The notes beneath the pieces were generated by a model. That model did not search any database. It worked only from the letters and a program-made list of their open reading frames with translations, and was not told the origin of the DNA. This document shows positions 42,437 to 52,276 of a stretch of DNA of 64,000 nt, piece after piece. Source of the stretch: an uncultured Clostridia bacterium (GTDB lineage Bacteria > Bacillota > Clostridia > Christensenellales > Borkfalkiaceae); NCBI GenBank assembly GCA_934254825.1, contig CAKQMB010000013.1, positions 1 through 64,000 on the forward strand, written 5' to 3'. How positions within the stretch are numbered: position 1 is the stretch's first letter; each line of letters opens with the position of its first letter. Both the position numbers and the translations under genes were made by a program.

Positions 42437-42694
42437 CTAAAATCTTCTGACGCTCACTCCGCCTATCCCCCGATTTACGGTAAAGAAGCCTCTGAACGTG
42501 TTGAGCCTGAGTTTCTCCACGACGTTTTTCGCATAATTGAGATACACCGTGGGAAACCTTGCGGAGATGCCGCAACCTATTCTCGCCTCGACGGGAGTGT
42601 TCACGGCGGCGCAATCTATTCCGCCCGATTGCATATATTCGATAAACTCCATAACCTGAGTTCTCGAACGGAAAACCGCAATACAAAAGGTCAT
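42437..42694 (-). CDS. DUF3343 protein, putative Se/S carrier
   Basis: 85 residues. IAVFRSRTQVMEFIEYM at the start and EARIGCGISARFP with the conserved Cys of DUF3343 proteins. This family is often encoded next to a cysteine-desulfurase-like enzyme, and is proposed to carry sulfur or selenium. Here the enzyme gene is divergent, across a 139 bp shared promoter. The start has GGAG 8 bases upstream (CAAAGGAGAAAAACG). Confidence 0.85.
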   Translation of the reverse strand: MTFCIAVFRSRTQVMEFIEYMQSGGIDCAAVNTPVEARIGCGISARFPTVYLNYAKNVVEKLRLNTFRGFFTVNRGIGGVSVRRF

Positions 42695-42730
42695 TCGTTT
42701 TTCTCCTTTGTTGGTATTATATTCTCTTTG

Positions 42731-42748
42731 ATTTAATATATATTAAAT
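42731..42748. promoter_or_regulatory. Perfect 18 bp AT palindrome between divergent genes
   Basis: ATTTAATATATATTAAAT reads the same on both strands. It lies near the -10 (TATAAT on the minus strand near 42708-42713) of the DUF3343 gene and could be an operator serving both promoters. AT richness makes chance possible. Confidence 0.4.
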
Positions 42749-42756
42749 AAAACGAG

Positions 42757-42823
42757 CGGCTTGATTTCCGCCTGATCGACGGGGCGATTTTCGTATCCCG
42801 GAACGGGAAATCAAACCGAGCCG
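42757..42823 (+). promoter_or_regulatory. Structured 5' leader of the cysteine-desulfurase-like gene
   Basis: CGGC-TTGATTTCC (42757-42769) pairs with GGAAATCAA (42806-42814) and, after a 5-base bulge, GCCG (42820-42823). An inner hairpin CGGGG/TCCCG lies inside. The Shine-Dalgarno GGAGAG follows directly. No known riboswitch class was recognised. Confidence 0.5.
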
Positions 42824-42833
42824 ACGGAGAGTT

Positions 42834-43964
42834 ATGATTTATTTCGACAACGCCGCCACGGGCGGCTACAAACCATCAAAATGCTACGAGGCGGCATTTA
42901 ACGCCCTTAAAAATCTGAACGCCAACCCGGGAAGAAGCGGACACAGGCTTTCCGTAGCGGCGTCCGCCGCGCTGTTCTCGGCGAGAAAATCTCTCGCGGC
43001 GTTTTTCCGCGCGACTTCGCCCGAAAAAGTTGTTTTCGCGCCCTCCTGCACCTACGCTTTGAACGCGGCGATTTTCGGACTTTACAAACCGAAAACAAAA
43101 GTCATAACGACGGTCACCGAACACAATTCCGTTTTAAGACCGCTTTACGAACTCGAACGCCGAGGCGAAATCGAACTTATAACGGTCGCCCCCGAAACGA
43201 CGATGATCACCGCCGCGGATATCGAAAAAAATTTATCCGACGACGTTTCGCTCGTCTGCGTGAACGGAGTTTCCAACGTTACGGGCGCGGAAAACGATAT
43301 CGACGGAATAGGCAGGCTTTTAAAAAACACGAACGCCGTTTTTCTCGTCGACGGAGCGCAAGCCGCGGGGCATATCCCCTTAAACGTCGAAAGCCAGAAC
43401 ATAGACGCGCTTTGCGTTCCTTCGCATAAAGGTCTATTGGGTATCGTCGGCGCGGGCGCGCTTATTTTAAGCGGAAAAAGAAAGATACGCCCGTTTGCTT
43501 TCGGCGGAACGGGCTTCGACACCTTTTCCGAAACCATGCCCGAAGACGAACCCGAATCGTTGGAAGCGGGAACGCTCAATCTCCCCGCGATACTTTCCAT
43601 GAAAGAGGGCGCGGATTACCTTTCGGACAATATCGATTACGTTTCGAACCGTTTAAAATATCTCACCGAGTATTTTATTTCCGAACTGTCTTTAAGACCG
43701 TATATAAAACTCTACTCCATTCCCAACAGAAGCGGAATAGTCGCGTTTACTCATAACGACTTTTCCTCGCAAACCCTTTCCGAGCTTCTTTCGGAAAACT
43801 TCGACATAGCAACGCGCGGCGGATTTCACTGCGCGCCGCTTATGCACAGGTTTTTAAACACCGAAAAACTCGGGATCGTTCGGGTGAGTTTAAGCCCGCA
43901 GAACACCAAAAAGGAAATAAACGCTTTTCTTTCGGCTCTCGGCGAGCTTTCGCATTCCGTCTGA
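42834..43964 (+). CDS. Class V aminotransferase, cysteine-desulfurase-like
   Basis: 376 residues. IYFDNAATGGYKP at the N-terminus, TVTEHNSVLRPLY, FLVDGAQAAGHIPL, and the PLP-binding Lys in CVPSHKGLLGIVGAG. ATRGGFHCAPLMH supplies the active-site Cys used for persulfide formation. The sequence resembles the EF2568-type subgroup that accompanies DUF3343 proteins. It probably delivers sulfur or selenium from Cys or selenocysteine; the exact target is unknown. Its leader is strongly structured. Confidence 0.9.
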   Translation: MIYFDNAATGGYKPSKCYEAAFNALKNLNANPGRSGHRLSVAASAALFSARKSLAAFFRATSPEKVVFAPSCTYALNAAIFGLYKPKTKVITTVTEHNSVLRPLYELERRGEIELITVAPETTMITAADIEKNLSDDVSLVCVNGVSNVTGAENDIDGIGRLLKNTNAVFLVDGAQAAGHIPLNVESQNIDALCVPSHKGLLGIVGAGALILSGKRKIRPFAFGGTGFDTFSETMPEDEPESLEAGTLNLPAILSMKEGADYLSDNIDYVSNRLKYLTEYFISELSLRPYIKLYSIPNRSGIVAFTHNDFSSQTLSELLSENFDIATRGGFHCAPLMHRFLNTEKLGIVRVSLSPQNTKKEINAFLSALGELSHSV

Positions 43965-44011
43965 TTTTACCGCCGCGATAAAACTCCTTTCCCCTCGTTT
44001 TCGCCCGAAAA

Positions 44012-44302
44012 TTATTTGTTTTTAAGGCGTTTTACGACCTTTTCGAGAGTTTTTCTCTGTTCCGCGGTAAGCATAGGCGAAATCATATCGGAAAAGTTGT
44101 CTATGTCCTTGTCCGAAAGAGTGCCGTTTTTTCTGCCTTTTTCGGCTTCTTTCAAAATGGCTTTCATGATGTCGTCCGCGCTTTTCCCCTCGTAAGCCGC
44201 GGAAAGAGCGGCAAACTGTTTCGGAATATCGGAAAAACCGTCGGGCGCAGCGTTACTTCCGGCGTTTACGCTTTCGTTTTTAAAGTCGTTGAAATCCTTC
44301 AT
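44012..44302 (-). CDS. Small hydrophilic protein of unknown function
   Basis: 96 residues, highly charged. A start with FNDFKNESVNAG and a helical C-terminal half (SADDIMKAILKEAEKGRKNGTL, MLTAEQRKTLEKVVKRLKNK). No family is recognised. GGAGG lies 6 bases before the start. It is divergent from the gene at 44366 across 63 bp, so the two may be co-regulated. Confidence 0.75.
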   Translation of the reverse strand: MKDFNDFKNESVNAGSNAAPDGFSDIPKQFAALSAAYEGKSADDIMKAILKEAEKGRKNGTLSDKDIDNFSDMISPMLTAEQRKTLEKVVKRLKNK

Positions 44303-44365
44303 AAAAAACCTCCGTCAAAATCATTGTATGACGGAAAGACCGAAAAATGTTAAGAGGAATAAAAA

Positions 44366-44755
44366 ATGAAGATATTACTTCTCGTTTTAGTTTTGCTTTA
44401 TCTTTTTAAAACCAACCCCTCGGGGATCAGGGACATACTTTTAAATCTCGATATCCCCTCGTTTACGCCCCTTTTCAAACTCCTCGGCTTAAACGACAAA
44501 ACCGTGGAATTTCTGACATCGGAAAAGTTTTCGGAAACTCTTGCGAATATAGCCGAGAACGATCTTTCGGGCGCGAAAGCTTTGCTTCCGCTTTTGTTTT
44601 CCCTCCTTTCGCCCGAAAATAAGGATAAGAAAGAAGAAAAAGCGGCTGCGGAAGAAAACTCTTCCGCAGCCGCGGTAAACGCCGAATATTTCAACCCCGT
44701 TAAAGAAATCATTCCCGACGACATCTCCGAAAACCTTTCGGGGTTCTTTTCCTGA
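44366..44755 (+). CDS. Small protein with N-terminal hydrophobic segment, unknown function
   Basis: 129 residues. It opens with MKILLLVLVLLYLF, a short membrane anchor or signal, then LLNLDIPSFTPLFKLLGL, and a Lys/Glu/Ala-rich linker before a conserved-looking end (EYFNPVKEIIPDDISENL). AGAGGAA precedes the start. It shares its promoter region with the divergent gene at 44012. Function unknown. Confidence 0.72.
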   Translation: MKILLLVLVLLYLFKTNPSGIRDILLNLDIPSFTPLFKLLGLNDKTVEFLTSEKFSETLANIAENDLSGAKALLPLLFSLLSPENKDKKEEKAAAEENSSAAAVNAEYFNPVKEIIPDDISENLSGFFS

Positions 44756-44850
44756 TTTTATTTTACGGTAAAATTACGCGTTAATCGACTTATAGCCGTT
44801 TATTTGCGATTTGATTGTCTGCCGTGATCGCCGTAAGAGCGCAACGCGGA

Positions 44851-46179
44851 TCAGATTTCGGTACGGTTTTTATTCGAAACAACCGAACAGATCGCGCGCG
44901 AAACTTCGAGAGGCAGTATGTCATAAGACACGCCGTTTGAAACGGCTTTGATAAAGGACACAATCATATATCTTATGCCCTCGCCTTTGAGCTGATAAAA
45001 ATATCTGACGTTTTTCTCGGGATTTTCGTATCGTATTTCGAAATAATCGGTTTTCCACCACGGCGCGGGGACGTAAACGTAACCTTTCGTTCCCGAAATC
45101 ACGAGTTCGCCTTCCGACTTAACGCCCTTACCCACTTTAAGCGAAGCGACGGCTTTATCGTACAAAAGGTCGATCTTAGAGAAATTATCGTAGGTTTTAT
45201 CGGCGTCGGCAAAGGATGAAACAACCCTTATGTCCTTATAATCCGTTCCGAGAAGTTGAAGCACGGGCAGAAGAACCGTAGGACCCCAATCGGTCATACT
45301 GTTCCAACTTTTTTTATAAAAATCGGGGTCTTTGTTGTCGTTGTTTCTCAGACTCGTACATGTCGCGTCGATGGCAACCACGTCGCCAATCGCCCCGCTT
45401 TCGACTAAAAGAAGCATTCGCCCGTAAGCCGTGGAATACGCCGTTTTTACGGCGTCCATCAGAACAAGTCCTTTGTCTTTCGCGATGCCGAACAGTTCTT
45501 CGCACTGCTCCGCGTTCAAAGCCACGGGACTTTCGCATATAACGTGCTTGCCTTTTTCGAGCGCTTTTTTGATCTGATTGTAGTGCTTTGTCGGGTGCGA
45601 AGCTATATACAAAGCGTCGGAAACCTCTGCGATCTCGTCGAAATTGTCGGTATATAAGCCGAGATCGGGGCATTCTGCGATTATTTCTTTGTTTTTTGTG
45701 CAAAGACCCGATATCACGCAACCGTTGACGAACTTACTTTCGGCAACGAATTTTTTGATAAGCGGGATATCTCCGACAACGCCTATTCTTTCTTTTCTGC
45801 TTTCCGATCTGATCTCCGAACTCGAAACGCCGTCCGTTCTCGGAAGATACACAACCTTGCAGTATGCGTTCAGATAGTCGAACTTACCCTCCCAATCGGA
45901 GCCTATCGCAAAAATATCTATTCCGTATTTCCTGATATCGTCGATTTTCTGCCCGTCGTATTCCTCTATTATCACCTCGTCCGCAATGCCGAGCGCGCGG
46001 ACGGCTTGAAGCCTTTCGCCGAGCGTCTGATAATTGTTTATTTTCCCGCGGTTAAGGTCGTAATCGTCGCTCGTTACGCCGACGATAAGCCTGTCTCCGA
46101 GAGCTTTCGCCCTTTCGAGAAGCTTGATGTGACCGTAATGCAGAACGTCGAAAGTGCCGTACGTTATTACCTTTATCAT
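44851..46179 (-). CDS. Cytidylyltransferase (TagD-like) fused to Gfo/Idh/MocA oxidoreductase
   Basis: 442 residues. Residues 1-130 resemble glycerol-3-phosphate cytidylyltransferases: TYGTFDVLHYGHI with the HxGH motif, IVGVTSDDYD and YLPRTDGVSSSEIR. Residues about 132-442 are a Gfo/Idh/MocA-type NAD(P) oxidoreductase starting RIGVVGDIPLI. The usual EKP motif reads ESP (HVICESPVALN), so the conserved Lys is Ser and activity may differ. It likely makes or modifies a CDP-activated small alcohol for a surface polymer. It follows the aminotransferase gene by 8 bp. Confidence 0.87.
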   Translation of the reverse strand: MIKVITYGTFDVLHYGHIKLLERAKALGDRLIVGVTSDDYDLNRGKINNYQTLGERLQAVRALGIADEVIIEEYDGQKIDDIRKYGIDIFAIGSDWEGKFDYLNAYCKVVYLPRTDGVSSSEIRSESRKERIGVVGDIPLIKKFVAESKFVNGCVISGLCTKNKEIIAECPDLGLYTDNFDEIAEVSDALYIASHPTKHYNQIKKALEKGKHVICESPVALNAEQCEELFGIAKDKGLVLMDAVKTAYSTAYGRMLLLVESGAIGDVVAIDATCTSLRNNDNKDPDFYKKSWNSMTDWGPTVLLPVLQLLGTDYKDIRVVSSFADADKTYDNFSKIDLLYDKAVASLKVGKGVKSEGELVISGTKGYVYVPAPWWKTDYFEIRYENPEKNVRYFYQLKGEGIRYMIVSFIKAVSNGVSYDILPLEVSRAICSVVSNKNRTEI

Positions 46180-46187
46180 ACTTTTCC

Positions 46188-47264
46188 TTAAATAAGTTTT
46201 CTTTTTTTCATATCGTCGAGCGCGGCGAAAAGAACGTCGTAATCGGATTTTTCAAGCGCGCCGATATGCCCCACTCTGAAAATTTTGTCTTTTAATTCGC
46301 CGCCGTTCGGGCATACCCAGATCCCGTATTCGTCTTTAAGCGCAGTGAAAATATCGTACGCGCTCACGTCGTTTATCGGCGCAAGCGGAGTTACGGCGTT
46401 CGATAAACTTTCCGAGACTACTCTGAACGGATATTTTCCGATTTTTTCTCTGAAATAATCGGCAAGCGCGGCAATTCTCGCCGTTTCGGCTTCCGCGCCG
46501 CCGTTTTCGTCGATTTCTTTAAGCCGTCTGTTTATCTGCAACAAAATTCCGACGGCGGGCGTGAAAGGGGTCTGCCCTCTTTCGCCGTTTTTAAGCGCGC
46601 GCTTCAAATCGAGATACATACATTTCGGGTCGTTCCTCTCTATTCTGCGAACCGCCCTTTCCGACAAAACGATAAGCGACACCCCGGGAGGACAAGCCAA
46701 CGCTTTTTGCGAACCCGTTATCATAACGTCCGCCCCGTAAGCTTTCATATCGAATTTATCGGCGAGAAAAGAACTGATCGCGTCCACGATAAGGAAGATC
46801 CCGTTGCGCCTGCAAAAATCGGAAATGAGTTCCATATCGTACTTAACGCCCGTACTCGTTTCGTGTACGTTGACCAAAAATGCCGTGTAACCCTTTCCCT
46901 CGTAAGGCAGAAGGTGTTCCTTTTTTAAGGCTTTTCCGACTTCGAGTTTTATCACGTCGTGTTGTATTTCGTGGATTTCGAGAAGTTCATTGAACCTCTG
47001 CCCGAACGATCCGCCGTTCACGAGCAAGGCTTTATCGTCTTTCGTGAGCGTGTTTATAACGGCGGCTTCCATCGAAGCCGATCCCGAACCCGTTAAAAAA
47101 ACGACCCTTGCGGAGTCTTCCGCTTTTGCGAATTTCTTAACGAGTCTTTCGCTTTCGAGCATAACTTCCGAAAATTCGGGAGTTCTGAAATAAGGAACCT
47201 GTTCCGCTCCTATTTTTCTCACTTCGTCGGACGACTGAACGGGTCCGACCGTAAAATTAAGCAT
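46188..47264 (-). CDS. PLP-dependent class V aminotransferase (AEP/serine-pyruvate type)
   Basis: 358 residues from ATG 47264 ([10 protein letters not shown]), which has GGAGG 7 bases upstream. The fold matches the PhnW/serine-glyoxylate group: [51 protein letters not shown] and the PLP Lys in [13 protein letters not shown]. It may aminate a small carbonyl compound that is then activated by the neighbouring cytidylyltransferase. No phosphoenolpyruvate mutase is in the window, so a phosphonate product is not established. Confidence 0.88.
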   Translation of the reverse strand: MLNFTVGPVQSSDEVRKIGAEQVPYFRTPEFSEVMLESERLVKKFAKAEDSARVVFLTGSGSASMEAAVINTLTKDDKALLVNGGSFGQRFNELLEIHEIQHDVIKLEVGKALKKEHLLPYEGKGYTAFLVNVHETSTGVKYDMELISDFCRRNGIFLIVDAISSFLADKFDMKAYGADVMITGSQKALACPPGVSLIVLSERAVRRIERNDPKCMYLDLKRALKNGERGQTPFTPAVGILLQINRRLKEIDENGGAEAETARIAALADYFREKIGKYPFRVVSESLSNAVTPLAPINDVSAYDIFTALKDEYGIWVCPNGGELKDKIFRVGHIGALEKSDYDVLFAALDDMKKRKLI

Positions 47265-47331
47265 AAAATCAACCTCCGTACAGGTTTTTTGCTTTTTGGC
47301 GGGGTTTGTATTATTCTTGCCCGGCATAAGT

Positions 47332-47898
47332 TTATTTCTTTTTGAAAAAATAGGCGATTGTTCCGAAAAAACATCTCAGGTCGAACCCGAAGCTCAGTTT
47401 TTCGATATATTCTCCGTCAAGTTCGGCTTTTTTCTCTATCGTTATATCGTCTCTTCCGTTGATCTGCGCCCAACCCGTAAGTCCCGGGCGGACGGAATTC
47501 GCGTTATATTTATCTCTTTCCGCAACGAGATCGTCCTGATTCCAGAGCGCGGGGCGCGGTCCTATAAGCGACATTTTCCCCGCAAAAACGTTGAAAAGTT
47601 GCGGAAGCTCGTCCAGTCCGCTATCTCTCAGAACCTTGCCTATCGGCGTGTAATAACGCTCGGGGTGTTCGAGCAAATGGGTCGGCACGTCTTTCGGCGC
47701 GGAAGATTTCATCGTTCTAAGTTTAACGATTTTAAAACGTTTCTTGTCCTTTCCAATGCGTTCCTGCGTGAAAAACACTTTTCCCGGGTCGGTAACGAAA
47801 ATCAGCAACGACAAAATTATCCACAGCGGAATAAGAATTACTATCGCCGTGAACGATATTGTTATATCGAGAAATCTTTTAAAAAATCGTTTGTACAT
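47332..47898 (-). CDS. Bacterial sugar transferase (undecaprenyl-phosphate phosphosugar transferase)
   Basis: 188 residues from ATG 47898; a start at 47964 is excluded because the promoter places transcription after it. One membrane segment ([21 protein letters not shown]) is followed by [42 protein letters not shown] and [16 protein letters not shown], the full PglC/WcaJ-type pattern. It starts a glycan on the lipid carrier at the inner membrane. It is the first gene of a three-gene operon. Confidence 0.95.
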   Translation of the reverse strand: MYKRFFKRFLDITISFTAIVILIPLWIILSLLIFVTDPGKVFFTQERIGKDKKRFKIVKLRTMKSSAPKDVPTHLLEHPERYYTPIGKVLRDSGLDELPQLFNVFAGKMSLIGPRPALWNQDDLVAERDKYNANSVRPGLTGWAQINGRDDITIEKKAELDGEYIEKLSFGFDLRCFFGTIAYFFKKK

Positions 47899-47964
47899 TT
47901 TCTTCCGAACCGTTTTTCGCCGTAGTTTTATCCCCCGAAGCCGACAAAACGCTTTATCGTTCAC

Positions 47965-47993
47965 ATTGTAGCATTTTTCCTTTGTTTTTGCAA
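47965..47993 (-). promoter_or_regulatory. Sigma-A promoter of the sugar-transferase operon
   Basis: Minus-strand TTGCAA (47988-47993) and TACAAT (47965-47970) with a 17 bp spacer. It fixes the start of the sugar transferase at 47898. Confidence 0.72.
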
Positions 47994-48416
47994 TCGAATT
48001 TCGGCTTTAAAGAAATGCGGGAGTACAGAAATTTAAAAACGCGCCCGATAAAACGCGAACGGTTTTTAAAAACGCACCCGAAAAACCGTAAATGTTTATG
48101 TTCCGCTCGCCGCAAATCCGTATTTTCCCGAGACAGTCATTGCTTGCCTTTTTGGGAGATATCACGATATTTTCGGCGATATTTTATAGCGCGACAATTA
48201 CTTTTTGTGATATAATAATCGCGATATAACAATAACGAAAAAATTAAGTATACCCGCCGCGCAAAAACGCCCGAAAAAACAGCGGGAAAACATTGCGGAA
48301 ATTTCGCCGCGGTTTTTCCATTGCGGCGGCGTTCTGAGTTTATATTTCTTGTCAGCTACGGGAAGCGCGATCCCGAACTTAAAGATTACGCGCCGAAAAA
48401 AAATCGAGGTTAAAAT
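47994..48416. other. Gene-free stretch upstream of ogt
   Basis: No real gene is seen. An extended -10 (TGATATAAT, 48208-48216) could drive ogt with a 200-base leader. The leader contains stems such as CGCCGC/GCGGCG (about 48304-48330). An imperfect repeat of TTTAAAAACGC-CCCGA occurs at about 48032 and 48065. A short coding-like frame (GKRDPELKDYAPKKNRG) at about 48359-48411 may be the relic of a lost gene. Confidence 0.45.
48208..48216 (+). promoter_or_regulatory. Extended -10 promoter, candidate for ogt
   Basis: TG-A-TATAAT without a good -35. Transcription would start near 48223, about 190 bases before ogt. Confidence 0.45.
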
Positions 48417-48950
48417 ATGATTTACACAAGCAAATACAATTCGCCCGTCGGCGAAATTTCTCTTGCAAGCAACGGAAAAGAACTTGTCGGGCTGTGGATC
48501 GACGGTCAGAAATATTTTGCGGACAGACTTCCGAAAGATCATACGGAACGGGAACTACCCGTATTTGTTCAGACAAAAAAATGGCTCGATATTTATTTTT
48601 CGGGCAAAGCTCCCGATTTCACCCCGCCGCTGAATACCGACGGCATATCTCCGTTCAGAAAACGCGTGTGGGAAATAATGCTCGATATTCCGTTCGGACA
48701 AACCTCCACATACGGCAAAATAGCAAAACAAATAGCCGAAGAAACAGGCAAAAAAGTTTCAGGACAAGCCGTCGGCGGCGCGGTCGGACACAATTCGATA
48801 TCGATCATAATTCCCTGTCACAGGGTTGTAGGAACAAACGGCAGTCTGACGGGATATGCGGGCGGCATCGATAAAAAAATACGATTGCTCGAAACAGAAG
48901 GCGTCGACGTTTCGGTATTTACCGTTCCGAAAAACAGTACCGCGCCGTAA
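48417..48950 (+). CDS. ogt: Methylated-DNA--protein-cysteine methyltransferase
   Basis: 177 residues. PCHRVVGTNGSLTGYAGG contains the methyl-acceptor Cys and surrounding motif; FRKRVWEIMLDIPFGQTSTYGKIA is the DNA-binding segment. It repairs O6-alkylguanine by suicidal transfer. GAGG lies 8 bases before ATG. A bidirectional terminator follows. Confidence 0.96.
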   Translation: MIYTSKYNSPVGEISLASNGKELVGLWIDGQKYFADRLPKDHTERELPVFVQTKKWLDIYFSGKAPDFTPPLNTDGISPFRKRVWEIMLDIPFGQTSTYGKIAKQIAEETGKKVSGQAVGGAVGHNSISIIIPCHRVVGTNGSLTGYAGGIDKKIRLLETEGVDVSVFTVPKNSTAP

Positions 48951-48972
48951 AATCCGAATAAAAGTAAAAAAA

Positions 48973-49007
48973 GCGCGGGGCAAAAGCTTTTAGCTTTTGC
49001 CCCGCGC
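48973..49007. terminator. Bidirectional terminator between ogt and clpB
   Basis: A perfect 16 bp stem (GCGCGGGGCAAAAGCT/AGCTTTTGCCCCGCGC). The minus strand has T-rich sequence directly after it, fitting the end of clpB 18 bp away; the plus strand side serves ogt. Confidence 0.87.
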
Positions 49008-49024
49008 AACTTTTCGGATAAATA

Positions 49025-51613
49025 TTATTTCTGTTTATACACGACGAGATCGTCTCCGTCGTAATCGACGATAGCCGTATCTCCCGGTTCGAAATATCCC
49101 GCGATAATCTTCTTTGCGAGAAGGGTTTCGACGGTGTGAGAAATATATCTTTTAAGCGGTCTCGCGCCGTAAACGGGATCGTAACCGTTTTTGACGATAA
49201 CGTCTTTCGCGGCTTCCGTGACGAGAAGGGAAATATTTTTCTCTTTGAGCCTGTCGGAAAGTCCTTTAAGGAACAAATCGATAATTTTACCGATCTCTTC
49301 TCTCGTAAGCGGCTTGTAAAATACTATTTCGTCCAGTCTGTTCAAAAACTCGGGGCGGAAAGATTTCTTCAAAAGCGCGGTCACTTCGGCTTTCGCTTCC
49401 TCTTTTATCTCGCCGTTTTCGTCGATACCTTCGAGGATCGCGGACGAGCCGAGGTTGGAAGTAAGAATAATTATCGTGTTCTTGAAATCGACGGTACGCC
49501 CTTGCGAATCGGTAATTCTGCCGTCGTCAAGCACTTGCAGAAGAATATTGAAAACGTCCGGGTGAGCTTTTTCGATTTCGTCGAACAAAACCACCGAATA
49601 AGGCTTTCTTCTCACCGCCTCGGTAAGCTGACCGCCGTCCTCGAATCCGACGTATCCCGGGGGAGCGCCGATAAGACGGGAGACCGAATATTTTTCCATA
49701 TACTCGCTCATATCGATACGAACCATATTCTTTTCGTCGTCGAACAAAGCTTTTGCAAGAGTTTTCGCAAGTTCGGTTTTACCAACGCCCGTAGGACCAA
49801 GGAACAGGAAGGAACCTATCGGTCTGTTGACGTCGGCAATGCCCGCTCTCGAACGAAGTATTGCTTCCGCAACGCTTTTAACGGCTTCGTCCTGTCCGAC
49901 TACGTTTTCGTGCAGAATGTCTTCGAGCCTTAAAAGCTTCTCTCTTTCGCCTTCCATAAGTTTGGCGACGGGAATACCCGTCCATCTGCCGATAATTTTC
50001 GCGATGTCTTCTTCGGTGACTTTATCGTGTAAAAGTCCGTCCTCATCGCCCTGCGTTTTCGCTTCGGCTTCCGCAAGTTCCTTTTTGAGTTCGGGAAGTT
50101 TGCCGTAACGAAGTTCCGCGGCTTTGTTAAGATCGTAAGAGCGTTCCGCCCTTTCGATTTCAGTGCCTAACGCTTCTATCTCTTCTCTCAGTTTCTGAAC
50201 TTTGTTGATATTCGCTTTTTCGTTGAGAAGTTTGGCGTTCATCGCCGAATATTTTTCCCTGAGCGAGGCAAGCTCCTCTCTTATATCCGAAAGACGCTTT
50301 TGGGAAAGTTCGTCCGTTTCCTTTTTAAGCGAAGTCTCCTCGATTTCGAGTTTTACGATTTTTCTCGAAACGTCTTCCATTTCGGAAGGCATGGAGTTCA
50401 TTTCGGTTTTTATCATTGCGCAGGCTTCGTCCACAAGGTCGATTGCCTTATCGGGCAAAAATCTGTCCGTTATATATCTGTCCGACAAAACCGCCGCCGA
50501 AACGAGCGCGTTATCCTGAATTTTAACGCCGTGGAAGACTTCGTATCTTTCTTTTAAACCTCTTAAAATGGCGATAGTGTCCTCGACGGTAGGCTCGTTT
50601 ACCATAACGGGCTGGAACCTACGCTCTAACGCGGGGTCTTTTTCGATATATTTTCTGTATTCGTCGAGCGTGGTCGCGCCGATACAATGCAGCTCGCCCC
50701 TTGCGAGCATAGGCTTCAAGAGGTTGCCAGCGTCCATCGCGCCGTCGGTTTTACCCGCGCCGACGATCGTGTGAAGTTCGTCGATGAAAAGAATGATCTT
50801 TCCTTCGCTCTTTCTCACTTCGTTTAAAACGGCTTTGAGCCTTTCCTCGAATTCGCCTCTGTATTTCGCGCCCGCGACCAAAGAACCTATATCGAGCGAG
50901 AAAAGCTTTCTGTCTTTAAGGTTTTCGGGTACGTCGCCTTTCATTATTCTTATCGCCAAGCCCTCGGCGATAGCCGTTTTACCTACGCCCGCTTCACCGA
51001 TTAAAACGGGGTTGTTTTTGGTCTTTCTCGAAAGAATACGGATAACGTTTCTTATCTCGTCGTCTCTGCCGATAACGGGGTCGATTTTTCCGCTCCGAGC
51101 CTTTTCGACAAGCTCGGTGCCGTATTTGTTTAAAACGTCGTAAGTGTCTTCGGGATTATCGTCGGTAACTCTCGAACTGCCCCTTACTTCGGCTAAAACC
51201 TTGAAATAATCGTTTGCGTTTATTCCGTAGTTTTTAAATACTTTCGCAAGCCCGCTCGTCGGCTTTTCTATCATACCGTAAAGAATATGCTCGACGGAAA
51301 CGTACTCGTCGCGCATCTCTTTCGCCTTTCTTTCGGCAATGTTCAAAGCGTCCGAAAGTTCGCGCGACATATTCTGCCCCGCGTTCATAGAAGACCTGTT
51401 AAGTCCGCCTATAAGTTCGTTAACGGCATTTTTCATACCATCAACGTCAACATTCATCCTCTTCAAAAGCTGGGGGACAAGTCCCTCTTTATCGCTTAAA
51501 AGCGCGGAAAGAACATGTTCCTCGGAAACCTCCGCGGAGCCGTATTCCCTTGCGATGTTCACCGCCTCGTTGATAGCCTCGGCGGACTTCTGAGTTAAAT
51601 TCTGCATGTTCAT
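49025..51613 (-). CDS. clpB: ATP-dependent disaggregase ClpB
   Basis: 862 residues. N-domain (1-145), first AAA+ with [15 protein letters not shown], coiled-coil middle domain (about 405-520, so ClpB rather than ClpA or ClpC), second AAA+ with [15 protein letters not shown] and [17 protein letters not shown]. It resolubilises aggregated proteins with DnaK. Its ATG overlaps the stop of the RHH-type gene (ATGA), so the two are coupled. No CIRCE element is seen upstream; the operon has a strong sigma-A promoter. Confidence 0.98.
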   Translation of the reverse strand: MNMQNLTQKSAEAINEAVNIAREYGSAEVSEEHVLSALLSDKEGLVPQLLKRMNVDVDGMKNAVNELIGGLNRSSMNAGQNMSRELSDALNIAERKAKEMRDEYVSVEHILYGMIEKPTSGLAKVFKNYGINANDYFKVLAEVRGSSRVTDDNPEDTYDVLNKYGTELVEKARSGKIDPVIGRDDEIRNVIRILSRKTKNNPVLIGEAGVGKTAIAEGLAIRIMKGDVPENLKDRKLFSLDIGSLVAGAKYRGEFEERLKAVLNEVRKSEGKIILFIDELHTIVGAGKTDGAMDAGNLLKPMLARGELHCIGATTLDEYRKYIEKDPALERRFQPVMVNEPTVEDTIAILRGLKERYEVFHGVKIQDNALVSAAVLSDRYITDRFLPDKAIDLVDEACAMIKTEMNSMPSEMEDVSRKIVKLEIEETSLKKETDELSQKRLSDIREELASLREKYSAMNAKLLNEKANINKVQKLREEIEALGTEIERAERSYDLNKAAELRYGKLPELKKELAEAEAKTQGDEDGLLHDKVTEEDIAKIIGRWTGIPVAKLMEGEREKLLRLEDILHENVVGQDEAVKSVAEAILRSRAGIADVNRPIGSFLFLGPTGVGKTELAKTLAKALFDDEKNMVRIDMSEYMEKYSVSRLIGAPPGYVGFEDGGQLTEAVRRKPYSVVLFDEIEKAHPDVFNILLQVLDDGRITDSQGRTVDFKNTIIILTSNLGSSAILEGIDENGEIKEEAKAEVTALLKKSFRPEFLNRLDEIVFYKPLTREEIGKIIDLFLKGLSDRLKEKNISLLVTEAAKDVIVKNGYDPVYGARPLKRYISHTVETLLAKKIIAGYFEPGDTAIVDYDGDDLVVYKQK

Positions 51614-52239
51614 AAAATCACCTTCTTTGCTTTAAGATTTTTAACGAATAATCTTTCGACTTTCTCAGGCGCAACCGATTCGTCGGAAGAAAAATACGCG
51701 TTTAAATATTCGTCGAATTCTCTTACGAATTCGCCTATCGCTTCGCCGAGTTCTTCCGCGCTCGCGCCTTCCGGGCGAACGAAAACTCTTATAAAGCGAC
51801 CGTCTTGATAAAAGTACGTCCTTTCGCCGACGTATCTTTTTTCGAGCGAAATAAACAATCCGTAGAAATTTTCCATCAGGCGGAACAACTCCTTGCTCTG
51901 AGAACGGAGCGAAATTTTAAGTTGCCCGAGATCCCCCGCGGGGAAAAGCTCCACCTGATAACGAAGCGTCGGATTATATCTGTAATTAAGCGCGCTTTTA
52001 ACCTGCGCCAAGGCAAGCGACGCGTTGTTCGTAAATCTCAGCCCGCTCGTCGCGGCTAAAAAACTCTCCATTCTCTCGAACATTTTTTCCATTCTGTCCT
52101 CGGGCGTTTCCACGCGGAGATACTCGGAAAGAATTTTATTGAGCATAACCGAACGGCTCACTCCGTTTTTAAAAGCAAGCCTGTCAAGCTCCTCTACGAG
52201 GTCGTCTCTGAGAATTACGCTGTACATCGATTTATCCAT
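51610..52239 (-). CDS. Ribbon-helix-helix N-terminal protein encoded with clpB
   Basis: 209 residues. The first 45 residues (YSVILRDDLVEELDRLAFKNGVSRSVMLNKIL) fit a CopG/Arc-type ribbon-helix-helix. The remaining 160 residues form an unrecognised domain (YQVELFPAGDLGQLKISLRS, VGERTYFYQDGRFIRVFV) with an acidic C-terminus. A start codon for clpB lies in its stop. It might regulate the operon from the adjacent promoter or act as a ClpB partner. No known family name can be given with confidence. Confidence 0.8.
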   Translation of the reverse strand: MDKSMYSVILRDDLVEELDRLAFKNGVSRSVMLNKILSEYLRVETPEDRMEKMFERMESFLAATSGLRFTNNASLALAQVKSALNYRYNPTLRYQVELFPAGDLGQLKISLRSQSKELFRLMENFYGLFISLEKRYVGERTYFYQDGRFIRVFVRPEGASAEELGEAIGEFVREFDEYLNAYFSSDESVAPEKVERLFVKNLKAKKVIL

Positions 52240-52276
52240 TTCTTCTTTTCCTTTGTCTGTTGCTTATTTCGCCGAC

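Noticed and set aside
48240..48416. Small gene or known riboswitch before ogt
   Set aside because: Stems are present but match no class I recognise, and the short coding-like piece lacks a start codon and ribosome site.
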